A DNA stretch of 64,000 nucleotides. Source: Platerodrilus igneus. Its lineage: Eukaryota; Arthropoda; Insecta; Coleoptera; Lycidae. Location: contig JARFIW010000599.1 of NCBI GenBank assembly GCA_036346225.1, forward strand, positions 930,001-994,000, written 5' to 3'. The notes beneath the pieces were generated by a model. That model saw only the letters and a program-made list of their open reading frames with translations. It was not told the origin of the DNA and did not search any database. Below, in pieces: positions 12,287 through 24,730 of the stretch (the stretch's first letter is position 1; the number at the start of each line of letters is the position of its first letter). The translations under genes and the position numbers were made by a program.

Positions 12287-12929
12287 AAATACTCCCTGTA
12301 TGTTTGTTGTGGTTTGTTTAGCATTCTTCTTAATCTTCTTTGGGAATGAAACCACTCACAGTTTTTAAAATCTATTTTATTTACGTTTCGATCCATGACC
12401 TAGGATCGTTGTCAAAATAATAAAAACTTCAAGTTTGACGTTTATGACATAAATTGAAGGTTACTTTGATTTAGTGATGTTTGAAATATTTGGTTTGAGT
12501 ACACTAAGCAAAAATTTTTAAAGTTTAAAAGAATGATTGCCTTCAATTTGTGTTGCGACCTGGGATCGACTTTCCTATGGTAGCCAATACGCTTAACGTG
12601 AAATGTTTTCCAAATTATTGAATTTATATAAAATTCATCAATAAAAATTAATCAGCTGATTTCACGTTAAGCGTATTGGCTACCATAGGAAAGTCGATCC
12701 CAGGTCGCAACACAAATTGAAGGCAATCATTATTTAAACTTTAAAATTTTTGCTAGTGTACTCAAACCAAATATTTCAAACATCAATAAATCAAAGTAAC
12801 CTTCAATTTATGTCATAAACGTCAAACTTGAAGTTTTTATTTTGACAACGATCTAGGTCATGGATCGAAACGTAAATAATAGATTTTAAAAACTATGAGT
12901 GGTTTCATTCCCAAAGAAGATTAAGAAGA
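12287..12929. mobile_element. Penelope-like terminal-repeat palindrome inserted in the LINE
   Basis: A 643-bp insertion flanked by an 11-bp direct repeat, ATCGATTATGG (12276-12286 and 12930-12940). Its two halves are inverted copies: the left arm runs to about 12604, a loop of about 55 bp follows, and the right arm starts at about 12659. The left arm extends about 25 bp further (AATACTCCCTGTATGTTTG) than the right. The same sequence forms the arms of the large palindrome at 42795-48035, which contains a Penelope-like ORF, so I assign this copy to the same family with its interior lost. It carries no ORF. Confidence 0.75.
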
Positions 12930-12936
12930 ATCGATT

Positions 12937-15900
12937 ATGGACTGTGAAGATAAAACAAAGTCCATAAGAAGCAAGAAGATTAAATTCGCGCAACTAAATC
13001 TCGGGAAAGGTAGAGGGGCAACAAATAACTTCGTAAAGTTATTCATCGAAAATAATATCGACATCGGGTTTATACAGGAACCGCACCTGTATAGCCACAA
13101 AATAACAGGTTTTGGGAAGGGGGTTACCGTATTAAATGCGAATGGTGAACGACCGCGTAGCGGGATAATAATAAATAATGGGACGTGCGCCGGAATTATA
13201 TTAAATAATTTACCGAACGAATTTTTAACGACGGCCGAAATCAAATCAGGAGAAAATGCGTTCTACGTAATAAGCGCGTATCTCCCGTCGGTCGATTCCC
13301 GGCGGGAAAATCCCCAAACCGAAGACTTGATAATTCAAGTAGATAATATTATTCGTAAAATCGACAGAAATAAATATCTAATCATCGGGGGAGATTTTAA
13401 TGCCAAGTCGCCACTATGGGGCAGCCCTATCGAAGACGATAGAGGCTCGCAGGTTGCTGATCTTTTTACGGAATGGGACCTTAGTGTGATAAACACTAAT
13501 GATTCACCTACGTTTGTGGGGCATAGAGGCAGCAGTTTTATAGATATTACTGCAGTCTCGCACGAAATGTTAGAAACGATTTGTAATTGGAAATTAAGGT
13601 CGGACGAGGAAACGCTCTCTGACCATAAATTAATAACATGGGACGTTGAAATCAAAACAAGCGCAAACGAGCAGCTAACTATATTTCCGCGGTTCTGTAA
13701 TAAAAGCTATTTAAATACCGAGAGGCAGACGAAGTGGAAACACTCGCGAAAAAATTAAACGACGCGGTAGTAGACGCGTCGTCGTACTCCATGCCGCGAA
13801 AGAAGACATTTAAAGACAGCGTACCCTGGTGGACCTGGGAACTAACCACCAAGCGGGCAGAAACGCGTAACCTAAAGCGCCGATATCAACGCACCTCGGG
13901 AGATATAAGAAAACAACGGAGAATCAAAGTTACCGCGAATATAAAATATTAATAGAAGAAACGCGAACGAATAAATTTAAAGAATTCTGCACGCAAAACT
14001 CGGAGAAAGAACACTAGGGAACCGAATACCGCGTAATTAGAGGAAAACAACAAAAAATCGCGCTCAGTAATATAAAGAAAACAAATGGCGAATACACGGA
14101 AGGTTTTAAAACCACAGCGGAATATTTACTAGAGAAATTTTTCCCATGGGATAATCCCGAGGAGGATGAAGGGTCGCACGATTTAGTACGTCGGGAAGCT
14201 GCAGAGGCGCAATGAACAGGTTCCGATAAGGCAATCCTAGTTCACGAGGTCGTCAGGGCTCTTAGGAGGATGAACCCTAAGAAGGCACCGGGGCATGATG
14301 GAATCACTTCAGACGCAGCTCTGGAGGCGTGCCTGTTAGCCCCGTGTGTCTTTGTCGGGTTGTTTAATCTTTGTTTAGAAAGGGGAGTTTTTCCGCGTTG
14401 CTGGAAAATCCAGAACGTGAAATTTATACCTAAACCTAAAAAGGCGGATGCGTCAGATCCGGGCAGCTATCGTCCAATTATCTTGCTACCGGTGCTGAGA
14501 AAAGTTTTAGATCGCGTTATGACTACGCGTGTTGAGCACCTAGTGCAAGACAGCGGCGGTTTTAATAACCGACAGTTTGATTTCGTGGAGGGCAAGTCGA
14601 CTATTGACGCGTTAGAGTTCGTTGTCGGGGAAATTAAGCAGACAAGAGATGCTAAAGAGTACTGTGTCGTTGTTGTTTTGGGCATTTCAGGAGCATTTGA
14701 TGTTGCCTGGTGGCCATTAATCGTTTGCGAGTTAGATCGTAGGGGTTGTCCGCGAAACTTGATGTCTTTGGTCAAGAGCTATTTCTCGGGGCGATTGGCA
14801 CAGGTTGAAATTCCGGGTGAAGTTCTGTCGCGTGAGGTGGAAAGGGGATGCCCGCAAGGGTCATGTTCTGGTCCCACATTTTGGAAGTTGTTGTATGAGA
14901 GCATCTTTGGGGTCAAGTTGCCCGCAAGATGCTCAATCGTTGGGTTTGCGGATGACACGCTTTTAATTGTAAGATCGAGATTGTTAATGGATATGCGCAC
15001 AAAACCGAACGAGGCGCTTAAGAAATTACACGAATGGTCGCAGGCGGTAAAATTAAAATTTAACACGTCAAAGTCAGAGGCCGCTTTATTTCGGCACGAA
15101 ACCAGGACAGAGACCTCCTAGGTTTGAGCTAGGAGGGGAGAAAATCCCGTTTAAAGATTGTATTACCTACCTCGGCGTCAAGATCGACGATAAATTAAAT
15201 TGGAAAGCGCACGTACAATACGTTAAAAGTAAGGGCGGCGAAATATCAAATAGAATGATGGCGGCGGCTAAAATAAAGTGGGGTTTTAGGGGCGAATCGT
15301 TGAGGACGGTCTATGCCGGAGCAATTGAACCGGCAATGCTGTACGCAGCATCCGTATGGGCGGAAGGTTGTAAAATCCGGGAGATGCGTCAATTAACGAG
15401 CGTGCAACATATAACCCCGGTAAAGGCGGCGAGGGCATACAGGACCACCTCCACAGAGGCTGTCCTGGTGATCAGTAGGACTCTCCCTATCGAATATGTC
15501 GTTAGGGAGATTAGAGATAGGAGACTTATAGATATAGGTAAAGGGCGCAAAATTATTGGTAATAGAGACGTTGCAAGAAAGATCGTGGTATCAGAGTTGG
15601 GGCACCGGCCGATATTAGAGGAATCGAGTTTGTCGAAGGAGATCGGGACGCGACGGGTATCAGAATTTACACGGACGGTTCACGTATGGATGACGGGCAA
15701 GCAGGCGCGGCGTTTGTCGTGTTTAAGCAGGAAAGGGAGGTGTTTCGGTTTCAAACCAGCCTCGCGAACTGGAGCACTATCTTCCAGTGCGAATTGGTAG
15801 CCATACGAGAGGCTATCGATTACGTAATATCACACGGGCAGAGACGATTATTATATAATCAGCGACAGTAAATCAGCGCTGACGGCATTAACTAACATGA

Positions 15901-16526
15901 ACACCTCGACAGACCTCCAGACGGACGTCTGGAGAATAGCGCATACAGCGCTCGAGTTTCGACGTTTAAAGTTCTGTTGGGTTAGGTCGCACGATGGTAA
16001 CGTAGGAAATGATAGGGCTGACGAATTAGCTAAAGAGGCCGCGAAGGGCGACTTTCGGATATCACATTCGTCGATACCGAGGTCTTTAATCAAAAGAAAG
16101 CTGCGTGAAAAATCAATTCGACAATGGGAAGAGAGGTGGAACAACGCTGCCACGGGCAGGTTGACCCACAAATTCATACCGAGCATAGAAGCTAGAGGTA
16201 GGATCGAGGTTAAGCTTGATCACAAAATGGTGCAGTTGATAACAGGGCACGGCGCCCTGAAGGCGTATTTACAAAGGTTCGGTCTAACCAACAGCGACCG
16301 CTGCGAATGCGGTGAGGGTTCTGAAAGCGCAGAGCACGTGCTCTTCGACTGCCAGCTTGAGGCGGGAAATCGAGGGTTGGCTGATAGCAAACTAGCTATC
16401 CTAGGTTTGGCATGGCCAAAGAACCTAGAGGAAGTCGGGGAAGTGGTTAACCAGAAGGCGTTCTGGACAGCCTTAAAAGAATTTGCGGGAAGGGTCGCGA
16501 GATTAGACAATGACAACCGCGTGTAA
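12937..16526 (+). pseudogene. LINE ORF2 (endonuclease, RT, RNase H), frameshifted
   Basis: Endonuclease at 12937-13758 shows IGFIQEPH, GGDFNAKSPLWG and SDHKLITWD, the catalytic motifs of APE-type nucleases. After a frameshift near 13730 and stops between 13950 and 14220, the reverse transcriptase starts at about 14230 (KKAPGHDGI; GISGAFDVAWWP, an R1-group signature; PQGSCSGP; FADDTLL, catalytic aspartates present). After another shift near 15115 comes the connection domain. RNase H follows from about 15662 (YTDGSRMDDG; ISDSKSAL; RSHDGNVGNDRADELAK). The C-terminus has CECGEGSESAEHVLFDC, a zinc-finger-like motif common in this group. ORF2 normally nicks the target and reverse-transcribes the RNA there. 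At least five lesions make it non-functional. Confidence 0.8.
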
Positions 16527-17754
16527 AATTCGGTGGGGTTGGTGGGAGGATTGGAAAATTTTAGATTGACTTGGCGAGAGTAAGGATACGAGCATAGATA
16601 TAACCAAAACCTGATATAAAAAAAATAAAATAAAAGAATTAAAAAAAAAATAAAAAAAATAACATGATAATTATACCCAAATGTCCAATATGCACGAGAA
16701 ACCTCACACACCATTAATACAGTCACTGCCTATCTTCATAATTATGTGCGGATGTTTGGGAAATCAGGAATAAATAATAACAGATAAACAATAACAAATA
16801 AATCAGAAACCCTCATTAAATTAAATCAATAAAATAAACAAAGATAATAAAATAGAGTGAAACCGCGCATCCCCCCCCCCAGGACTTGAAAGTGAAGTGA
16901 TAGTGATAGTGATTGTGATCCCCCCAAGAACATTTAGTGCATACCCACCAGGACTTTGACAGTGCACCCCCATCTTCTCCTTAGAAGTAAGTTACAGTTA
17001 AATGTAGGCAGACGACCAGATCTTCGGATGCTGGAGAATTTTATTATCGAGGTAGGACTTAAATTGTGGCGGCTGTACTCGCACAAGCATTGATTTACAT
17101 TAGTTAGTAGTTTTTGAAATAATTTAACAAGCACGTTTTGTGCGTAATGGCGCTAGCCGACATAATGCTTGTGCGAGTGCACCTGATAAATAGGGTGATG
17201 CTTTTGCTATTTTGTGCACTGCTATATGCTTAACGCTTATTAGACATTTATTTATATATTTATATAATTATATTTATTTATATTTACACTTTATATTTAT
17301 TAGCATGTTTTGTAGTATTTTGTGGCATATTTGTTTTGTTTGACGTTCTGTCGCCATTTTGGTTGCAGTTATATATTTGGGAAGGAAGAGCAGAATTGAG
17401 AAGATTGTAATCATAATATAAATCAGTTAGGGAATAATAGGGAAAGCTAGGGATGGATTTAAATTAGTTAGCTAGATTTGGATAGTTTTAAGACGACCCT
17501 TCAGGTCGCACTGGTAAGCAGAGCCGGCATCTGCTATCCGGTATTACGGATCCCTCCCCCTCTCATTTTTGCTTGTGTCTTGTTGATCGGGTACACTCCA
17601 AAGTCAGCGCTAGGGATACCATTATTTTCAACCCTGTTTTTAGTTTTTGTTTTTAGTTTTTGTTTCAGTTTGTCAGATTTTTAGGTTTGTTAGATTGTTA
17701 GAGTTTGTTAGGTATGTTAGATTTTTATTTAGTTTTTTGTTTAGGGTGGATTAA
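16527..17754. other. LINE 3' UTR and unassigned sequence
   Basis: 16527 to about 16850 is taken as LINE 3' UTR: it has an A-rich tract at 16619-16665 and ends in AATAAACAAAGATAATAAAAT. A run of ten C follows at 16870. 16900-17754 has no recognisable gene. A perfect 13-bp inverted pair CTCGCACAAGCAT / ATGCTTGTGCGAG lies near 17074 and 17165. A TTAG-rich simple stretch runs from about 17640 to 17745. Confidence 0.5.
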
Positions 17755-18405
17755 CTATGAATTAGAAGCACGATTATTTTTCGCGTTTAAACCCAATGTA
17801 GTACCTCCGGGTGGAGCATTGGGGACGTGGCCGCAAGTATAGCGGTCGTTATTCAAATTATAATGTAGATAGTAGGGGTATAAGAGTCGTTCCTTTAAAA
17901 TTCGAAATACCGTCATATGATCAACATTTAACACGAAAGCAATCTTTCTAGTACTGCTAGTGGCTTGTTCTTCAACCAAATTAAGTACTGTTTCTTCAAG
18001 CTGTGGTGTTCTAACTTCTCGATGGCGACCACAACCCTGCGTTCTTTTTTCGCATGAACCATATTCTCGTAATCGTTGATGAAGTTGGGCAAATATTCTA
18101 TGCGAAGGAAGCTGCCGTTAAGGATACATTTCAGCATACCTTCTACAAGTTTCTAACCCATTACCCTGCAACAGACCGTAAACGTAATGCATATCAGCCA
18201 TTTCCGCATTTGTGTATGCCATTTTGATAACAAGTGAATTATTAAACTAACAAATTAGAACAGAACAACGACACACAATTTTTAATTCAATTTCAAAAAT
18301 TTACAAACTGACAGCGTGATAACAATTTAATTGTCACTATCACTAATAGTGGCTTACTAAATAAATTAGTTTTGCATTTTCCTCTTATGACGATGTATCT
18401 CTGTA
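17755..18405 (-). pseudogene. Mariner-like transposase, N-terminal part, with terminal repeat
   Basis: On the minus strand from 18221 the reading MAYTNAEMADMHYVYGLLQG is followed by CRRYAEMYP, a stop, RIFAQLHQRLREYGS, then after a frameshift VEEQATSSTRKIAF and VDHMTVFRILKE. This is the DUF4817 plus helix-turn-helix N-terminus that binds the terminal repeats in this transposase group. The outer end (18380-18405) carries the same terminal repeat as the fragment at 5783. The catalytic domain is missing; at 17793-17822 the sequence runs into a 30-bp motif shared with the SINE at 27267. The stop, frameshift and truncation make it dead. Confidence 0.7.
17793..17822. repeat. 30-bp SINE-tail motif
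   Basis: CCAATG...CATTGG, 30 bp with inverted 6-bp ends. It is identical to 27524-27553 except for one base. It lies at the truncated edge of the mariner fragment, so a SINE tail or a motif of unknown origin has been joined there. Confidence 0.7.
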
Positions 18406-18420
18406 GTTGTTTGTAAAATA

Positions 18421-19715
18421 ATTTTTTTCTGTGAACTGGTTAATTTTGGGCAAAAAATTCAAGAGACATTTTTTGTTTAGAATGAAATAAGCAATTGGAA
18501 ATAAATTTTTAAATGGCAAACAAATAATAAGACAAAAAGTTACATTGGAAATAAATTTTAGGGGTTGCGTTTTCCACCCCTTACAACCATGGGGTAAACC
18601 AAATAAACTACTGAGTAAGTGTATTTTTGATAGTAAAAAATGTCAACTTAATTTCAATTTTGTAACTTTTTTAGTGTTTGTAAAAAAATGAAAAACAAAT
18701 TTTATGTACCCCCTCTAAGCGGCTGTATCTTAACAAGAGATGCTCCAATGAAGTTTCTTTATATGGAAGACCCTATCTCTTTTACGATGAGGAATCACCC
18801 CCTAAAATGTTTTACACTTGTTTTGTTACACCCTGTATAATCAACAATGTTCCTCAGATGTTTTTGCGATAAAATGTCAAATAATAGAGCTACTATAAGT
18901 TTGTAAAAATCTCTTTAATCATTTGTAATAAACTCTTTTCTCTCAAAAATATTTGTCAGATATTTTTCTAGGTTTATTTATTCAAAAGCATACTCATTGG
19001 TCTTCCCAAAACTTACCTTTTTAAACAAACGTCGTTCATGTAACATCTACAAATTTACACAGATATTTTTTGTCATCGTTAGCTAAATAGAAACCAGTTA
19101 AACAAAATTATGATGGGATACAAGCTTTATATTTGTAATGTAATCAAACAAAATAAAAAAATAACTACAGGCAATAATAATTAGTACTTATTCATGACAA
19201 AGTGATTTCCACCTTTATTTACACTCCACTTACGTAAGTTGTGTACTTAGTTGCGTTCAAATATAAGAATTACATGTAAAAATCGGTCTCGAAACACATT
19301 AAATTTGCAATGGTGAAAGTTTCCTTCAGAAGAATATGAAATAGTTAATCAATATAGGCAACGTTTAAAAAATACGCGGCCTACTTTACATATCTTAACA
19401 ATAACGTTAGGCATTCATGTACCAATCTCTTTGTCTAATTTATATTAATCACTGTTGGATGTAGGGATATACCCGATTTCAGGTGAGTGGACCATTTATT
19501 CATGGTCGATCATACAACAATTTGCTGCGACCTCAACGCCCCTAAATTGTTCAACACGTTACAGATCTAAAGAGCGAGGTAGAAAAGGACGATACTACGT
19601 AAAGTGTCAAAAAATTTAATATGGCCTCGGCCTCCTAGCGTTCAATTGTTTCTAATGTTATGCTTATGTAAAGCAACAATATCTGTATAAAAATATATTA
19701 GGTTTGTGCGGTTTT
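18421..19715. other. No gene recognised
   Basis: AT-rich, no open frame of note, no clear repeat structure. It separates the mariner fragment from the satellite block. Confidence 0.4.
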
Positions 19716-20059
19716 CTTTGAAGGATATTGTACGGAAGGTAGAGAAGTATAATCGCGTGAATCAGAAAATAATACAGCGTTTAATAGCTGTCATGCTACT
19801 TACCACTTACCAGGTAACGAAAAGAATCGTAAGAAACATGTAGTTCCGCGGACAAGAGCCGATAGACTACTTTTTAGCCGTCGCGTTACATACACCCCAT
19901 TTGCTTACCATGGTAGCTGGGCGCAATAAGATATTGCTTGATTAGGATGGAAAAGTATGTCAGAGGAATGTTAAAAATACGTGGTTGTTTGAATGAAAAA
20001 GCAAAACGTTTGATATCCGCTGTGCTGTTACATACCAAATTGGCTATGTAGCATGTTTT

Positions 20060-20370
20060 AGATTTAGTTATAATTTAGAAGTTAATTGCCGCGTATTTTT
20101 AAAATAATTACGCCAACTTCCGTCGTCGCTAACAGTCGCGCCTGCGCAGAGTGAATGCGGTGGTGCGCGAGTGTCGAAAGCGGGATTAGGCCACGAGACG
20201 TGAACCAAGTAACAACTATCTGGGAGTGGCGTGTTTTTTCTCTTTAGAAAAGGTATGTAGGTTCCTTGTACCTTTACCTTTGTTGTACCTGGTACCTTAT
20301 CTCCTTTCATCCCCCTACGAGTTAGGACGGATGGCAATTTGAAAATTAGCATGGCGTAACCCAACTTACA
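20060..20370. other. Insert within satellite, unidentified
   Basis: About 310 bp, richer in GC, interrupting a monomer between the GTAGCATG remnant and the GACGAAGAAAGGAATCG segment. No protein homology recognised, no clear terminal repeats or target duplication. Confidence 0.5.
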
Positions 20371-22489
20371 AATCACTGCTGGACGAAGAAAGGAATCGTA
20401 ACAAACATGTGGTTTCGCGGACAGAAAGGCGGTAGACTAATTTGTAGCCGTCGCGTTACCTCCACCTCATTTGCTTACCAAAGTATTTGGGCTCAAAAGA
20501 CTTTGCTTGGTTAGGTTGGAAAAGTATGTCAAAGAAACGTTAAAAATACGTCGTTGTATGAACGAAAAAGCAAAACGTTCGACAGTCGTCGTGTCCCTTA
20601 CCATTGGATATGGGGAAGATATAGTCTTGCTTTATTAAAGAAAATGAAGAAAAGAATTATAAGAAACATGCAGTTACGCGGACAAGCAGGCGGTAAACTA
20701 ATTTGTAGCCGTCACGTTACCTACACTTCATTTGCTGTCCATGGTATTTGTGCGCGATATGGTTTTGCTTGATTAAGATGGAAAAGTATGTCAAAGGAAC
20801 GTTAAAAATAAGTGTTGTATACGGTTGTATGAATGAAAAACAAAACGCTTGACAGTCGTCGTGTTCTTTACCATTGGATATGGGAACGATATGGTTTTGT
20901 TTGATCGAAGAAGACGAAGAAAGGAATCGTAAGAAACATGTTGTTACGGGGACAGGAAGGCGGTAAACTAATTTGTAGACATCGCGTTACATACACCTCT
21001 TTTGCTTACCATGGTATTTGGGCACAATAAGACTTTGCTTGGTTAAGGTGCAAAAGTATGTTAATGAAACGTTAAAAATATGTGGTTGTATGAATTAAAA
21101 AGCAAAACGCTTGACAGTCGTTGTATTCCTTACCATCGGATATGAGGAAGATATGGTCTTGCTTGATTAAAGAAGGTAGAGAAAGAAATTATAAGAAACA
21201 TGTAATTATGCGATAGACTATTTTATAGCCGCCGCATTACTTACACTTCATATGTTTACCATGGTATTTGGGCGCGATATGGTATTGCTTGATTAAGATG
21301 GAAAAGTATATCAAAGCAATGTGGTTGTATGGATGAAATAGCAAAACGTTTGATAGCCATTGTGTGCCTTGCCATTAAAAATAGGGAAGATATTGCGTTT
21401 TCTTGATTGAAGAAGACGAAGAAAGGAATCGTAAGAAACATGGTTACGCAGACAGGAGAACGGTAGACTAATTTGTAGCCGTCGCGTTACCTACACCTCA
21501 TTTACTTACCATGGTATTTGGGCTCAATAAGACTTTGCATGGTTAAGGTACAAAAGTATGTCAATAAAACTTTAAAAATACGTGGTTGTATGAATGAAAA
21601 TGCAAAACGCTTGACAGCCGTCGTGTTCCTTACCGTTGGATATGGGGAAGATGTGGTAGTGCTTGATTAAAGAAGGTGAAGAAAGTAATCATAAAAAACA
21701 TGTGGTTACGCGGACAAAAAGGTGGTAGATTATTTTGTAGCCGCCGCATTACTTATGCCTCATATGCTTACCATGGTATTTCGGCGCGATATCGTTTTGC
21801 TTGATTAATATGAAAAAGTATATCAAAGCATTATGGTAGTATAAATGAAAAAGCAAAGCGTTTGATAGCCGTTGTTTGCCCTACCATTAAAAATAGAGAA
21901 AATATGATATTGCTTGATTAAAGAAGACGAGGAAGGAAATAGCTAGAAACATGTAGTTATGCGTACAGGAAGGCGGTAGACTAATTTGTAGCCGACGCGT
22001 TTACCAAAGTATTTGGGCGCAATAAGACTTTACTTTGTTACGGTACAAAAGTATGTTAAAGGAAAGTTAAAGATACGTGGTTGTATGAATGAAAATGCAA
22101 AACGCTTGCCTACCGTCGGGTTCCTTACCATTGGATATGGGAAAGTATGGTCTTGCTTGATTAAAGAAGGTGAAGAAAGGAATCATAAGAAACATGTGGT
22201 TACACGCACAGGTAGGCGGTAGACTAAGTTGTAGCGGTCACGTTACCTACACCTCATATGCTTACCATAGTATCTGGGCGCGATATGGTTTTGCTTGGTT
22301 AAGATGGAAAAGTATATCTAAGCAATGTGGTGGTATGAATGAAAAGAAAAATATTTAATAGCTGTTGTGTGGCTTACCATTGAAAGTGGGAAAGATGTGG
22401 TCTTGCTTAATCGAAGAAGACGAAGAAAGGAATCGTAAGAAACATGTGGTTACGCGGACATGAAAACGGCAGATTAATTTGTAGCCGTC

Positions 22490-23090
22490 GCGAGTTAAGG
22501 TTCGTGGCTGGGAGTGGTCCTTTTTAAAAAGACATTTCCAACTTCTTAACACATTTATTTATTGGTTATACAGAAATTAATTGGATTTTTGACAATCTTG
22601 AAATGAATTATTCTAAGTTCGAAATTAATTAATTAATTGTACAAAGTGGGTTATCTAACGAACTGCAATGTTAAAGCTGAACGATGGATTAACTGTCGTC
22701 GACTGGGGCTCCCGGGCCTTTTATAATATCCCTACCCCCTCACATCGCTGTGGGAACTTGCAGACGTAATGTCTGCTTACACTTGACTCTATTTATAATA
22801 CAATGTTGCTATCTTAATGCTATTCATAATTACTTTGTTGCGAGCTTACTTTCCAGGTAATCTCGGTACGTGACTGTCTGTGACCGCCTGTGACCTGACA
22901 TCTGCAGTGTCACTATCGTCTTTGCTACAAAGCAGCGCTTCCGTTCTCATGAACGTTAATAAACTGAATGAATTGTCCTTCATTTGCATTGTTGCACATC
23001 ACTTAACGCATTTTCTTACATTTCTAATAATTTTGTAATTATTAGTTTCTTTACATATATATCAATTAGGGGATTACATAACTCGCGTTG
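22490..23090. other. Insert within satellite, unidentified
   Basis: About 600 bp unlike the monomers, starting after TAGCCGTCGCG and ending near TTGCCTAAAATTCATTTG, where satellite sequence resumes with an A-type monomer. It includes a promoter-like TATTTATAATAC stretch near 22790, so a solo LTR is possible, but I could not define its ends. Confidence 0.4.
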
Positions 23091-24574
23091 CCTAAAATTC
23101 ATTTGTTTACAAAAGTATTTAGGCGTAATAAAACTTTACTTGGTTAAGGTGGAAAAATATGTCAAAGGCTCGTTAAAAATACATGGTTGTATGAATGAAC
23201 AACTAAAGCCTTTGACAGCCGCCGTATTCCTTACCGTTGGATATGGAGAAGATATGATCGTGCTTGATCGAAGAAGACGAAGAAAGAAAGCGTAAGAAAT
23301 ATGTGTAGACGCGGACAAGCAGGCGGTAGACCAGTTTGTAGCCGTCACGATACCTACGCATCATTTGCTTTCCATGGTGTTTGGGCGCAATAAAACTTTG
23401 TTGGTTAGGTGCAAAAGTATGACAAAGGAATGTTAAAAATACGTAGTTGTATGAATGAAAATGCAAAACGTTGGACATCCCTTGTGTTCCTCACCGTTGG
23501 ATATGGGGAAAATATGGTGTTGTTTGATTAAAGAAAGTGAAGAAAGAAATCATAAGGAAATATGCTTACCACGGTGTTTGGGCGCGATATCGTTTTGCTT
23601 GATTAAAATGGAAAAGTATGTAAAAGCAATGTGGTTAAATGCATGAAAAAGCAAAATATTTGATAGCCGTTGTGTGGCTTACCATTGAAGATGGAAAAGA
23701 TATGGTCTTGCTTGATTGAAAAATACAAAGAAAGAAATCGTATGAAACATGTGGTTACGCAGACAGGAAGACGGTAGACTAATTAATAACCGTCGCGTTA
23801 CCTACACCTCATTTGTTTCCATGGTATTTCGACGCAAAAAGACCTTGCTTGGTTAGATGCAAAGGTATGTCAAAGGAACGTTAAAAATACGTGGTTGTAT
23901 GAATGAAAAAACGAAACGCTTGACAGTCGTCGTGTTCCTTACCATTGGATATGGGGAAGATATGGTCGTGCTTGATTAAAGAAGGTGAAGAAAGAAATCG
24001 TAAGAAGCATGTGGTAATGCGGATAGGAAGGCAGTAGACTAATTGTAGCCGTCACGTTACCTACATCTCACTTGTTTGGGCGTAATAAGACTTTACTTGG
24101 TTAAGGTGGAAAAGTATGTCAAAGGTTCGTTAAAAATACATAGTTGTAGGAATGAAAAAGTAAAACTTTGACAGCCATCGTATTCCTTACCGTTGGATAT
24201 GGGAAAGATATGGTCCTGCTTGATTAAAGAAAGTGAAAAATGAACTATAAGAAACATGCGGTTACGCGGACAAGCAGGCGGTGGACTATTTTGTAGCCGT
24301 CGCGTTACTTACACCTCATATGCTTACCATGGTATTTGGACGCGATATGGTTTTGCTTGGTTAAGATGGAAAAGTGTATCTAAGCAATGTGGTGGTATGA
24401 ATGAAAAGCAAAATATTTGATAGCTGTTGTGTGGCTTACCATTGAAAATGGGAAAGATATGGTCTTGCTTGATGGAAGAGGACGAAAAAGAATCGTAAGA
24501 AACATGTGGTTACGCGGACAGGAAAACGGTAGACTAATTTGTAGCCGTCGCGTTACCTACAACTCATTTATTTA

Positions 24575-24730
24575 CCACTTTCTATGTTATTTCAAATCAT
24601 ACAAATTGTCAATCAACAAGTTCGACTTCCTTTCAATTAAATGGAGTAATTATTCAAGCCTCCAATAAAATTTCCTGAATTATAGCACAACAGTAAATAC
24701 TTGGAATCTATTCTATAATAGTTTGCTTCC
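24575..24730 (+). repeat. Fragment of the 2.26-kb array unit
   Basis: CTTTCTATGTTATTTCAAAT through GGAATCTATTCTATAATAG matches, with few changes, 32405-32560, 34115-34270, 36405-36540 and 42595-42725. It lies directly at the right edge of the satellite, about 5.5 kb before the array itself. Confidence 0.75.

Larger units (their letters stand above)
10700..16850 (+). mobile_element. R1/LOA-type non-LTR retrotransposon (LINE), interrupted
   Basis: A two-ORF LINE: ORF1 with CCHC zinc knuckles, ORF2 with an APE-type endonuclease, reverse transcriptase, RNase H and a C-terminal zinc-finger-like motif. The first kilobase of coding sequence is markedly richer in GC than the surroundings. A 5' UTR precedes ORF1 and contains a loose repeat (about 10655 and 10795). 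A 3' UTR of about 300 bp follows, ending in A-rich tracts. A 643-bp Penelope-derived palindrome sits at 12287-12929. Several frameshifts and stops in ORF2 show that the copy is dead. Outer limits are approximate because no target duplication was found. Confidence 0.8.
19720..24560. repeat. Satellite block, 240-270 bp monomers in A/B dimers
   Basis: A conserved segment (GTAAGAAACATGTGGTTACG and neighbours, then TAGCCGTCGCGTTAC and CTTACCATGGTATTTGG) recurs with the ACATG ends at 20409, 20670, 20940, 21202, 21442, 21702, 21953, 22196 and 22446, and again at 23751, 24011, 24258 and 24506: spacing 240-270 bp. Two monomer classes alternate. A carries AATAAGACTTTGC (21026, 21526, 22021); B carries CGCGATATGG or a close variant (20753, 21272, 21785, 22279). 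The higher-order period is therefore about 500 bp. Two non-satellite inserts interrupt it (about 20060-20370 and 22490-23090). The many short open frames here are the same monomer read repeatedly, not genes. Confidence 0.85.
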
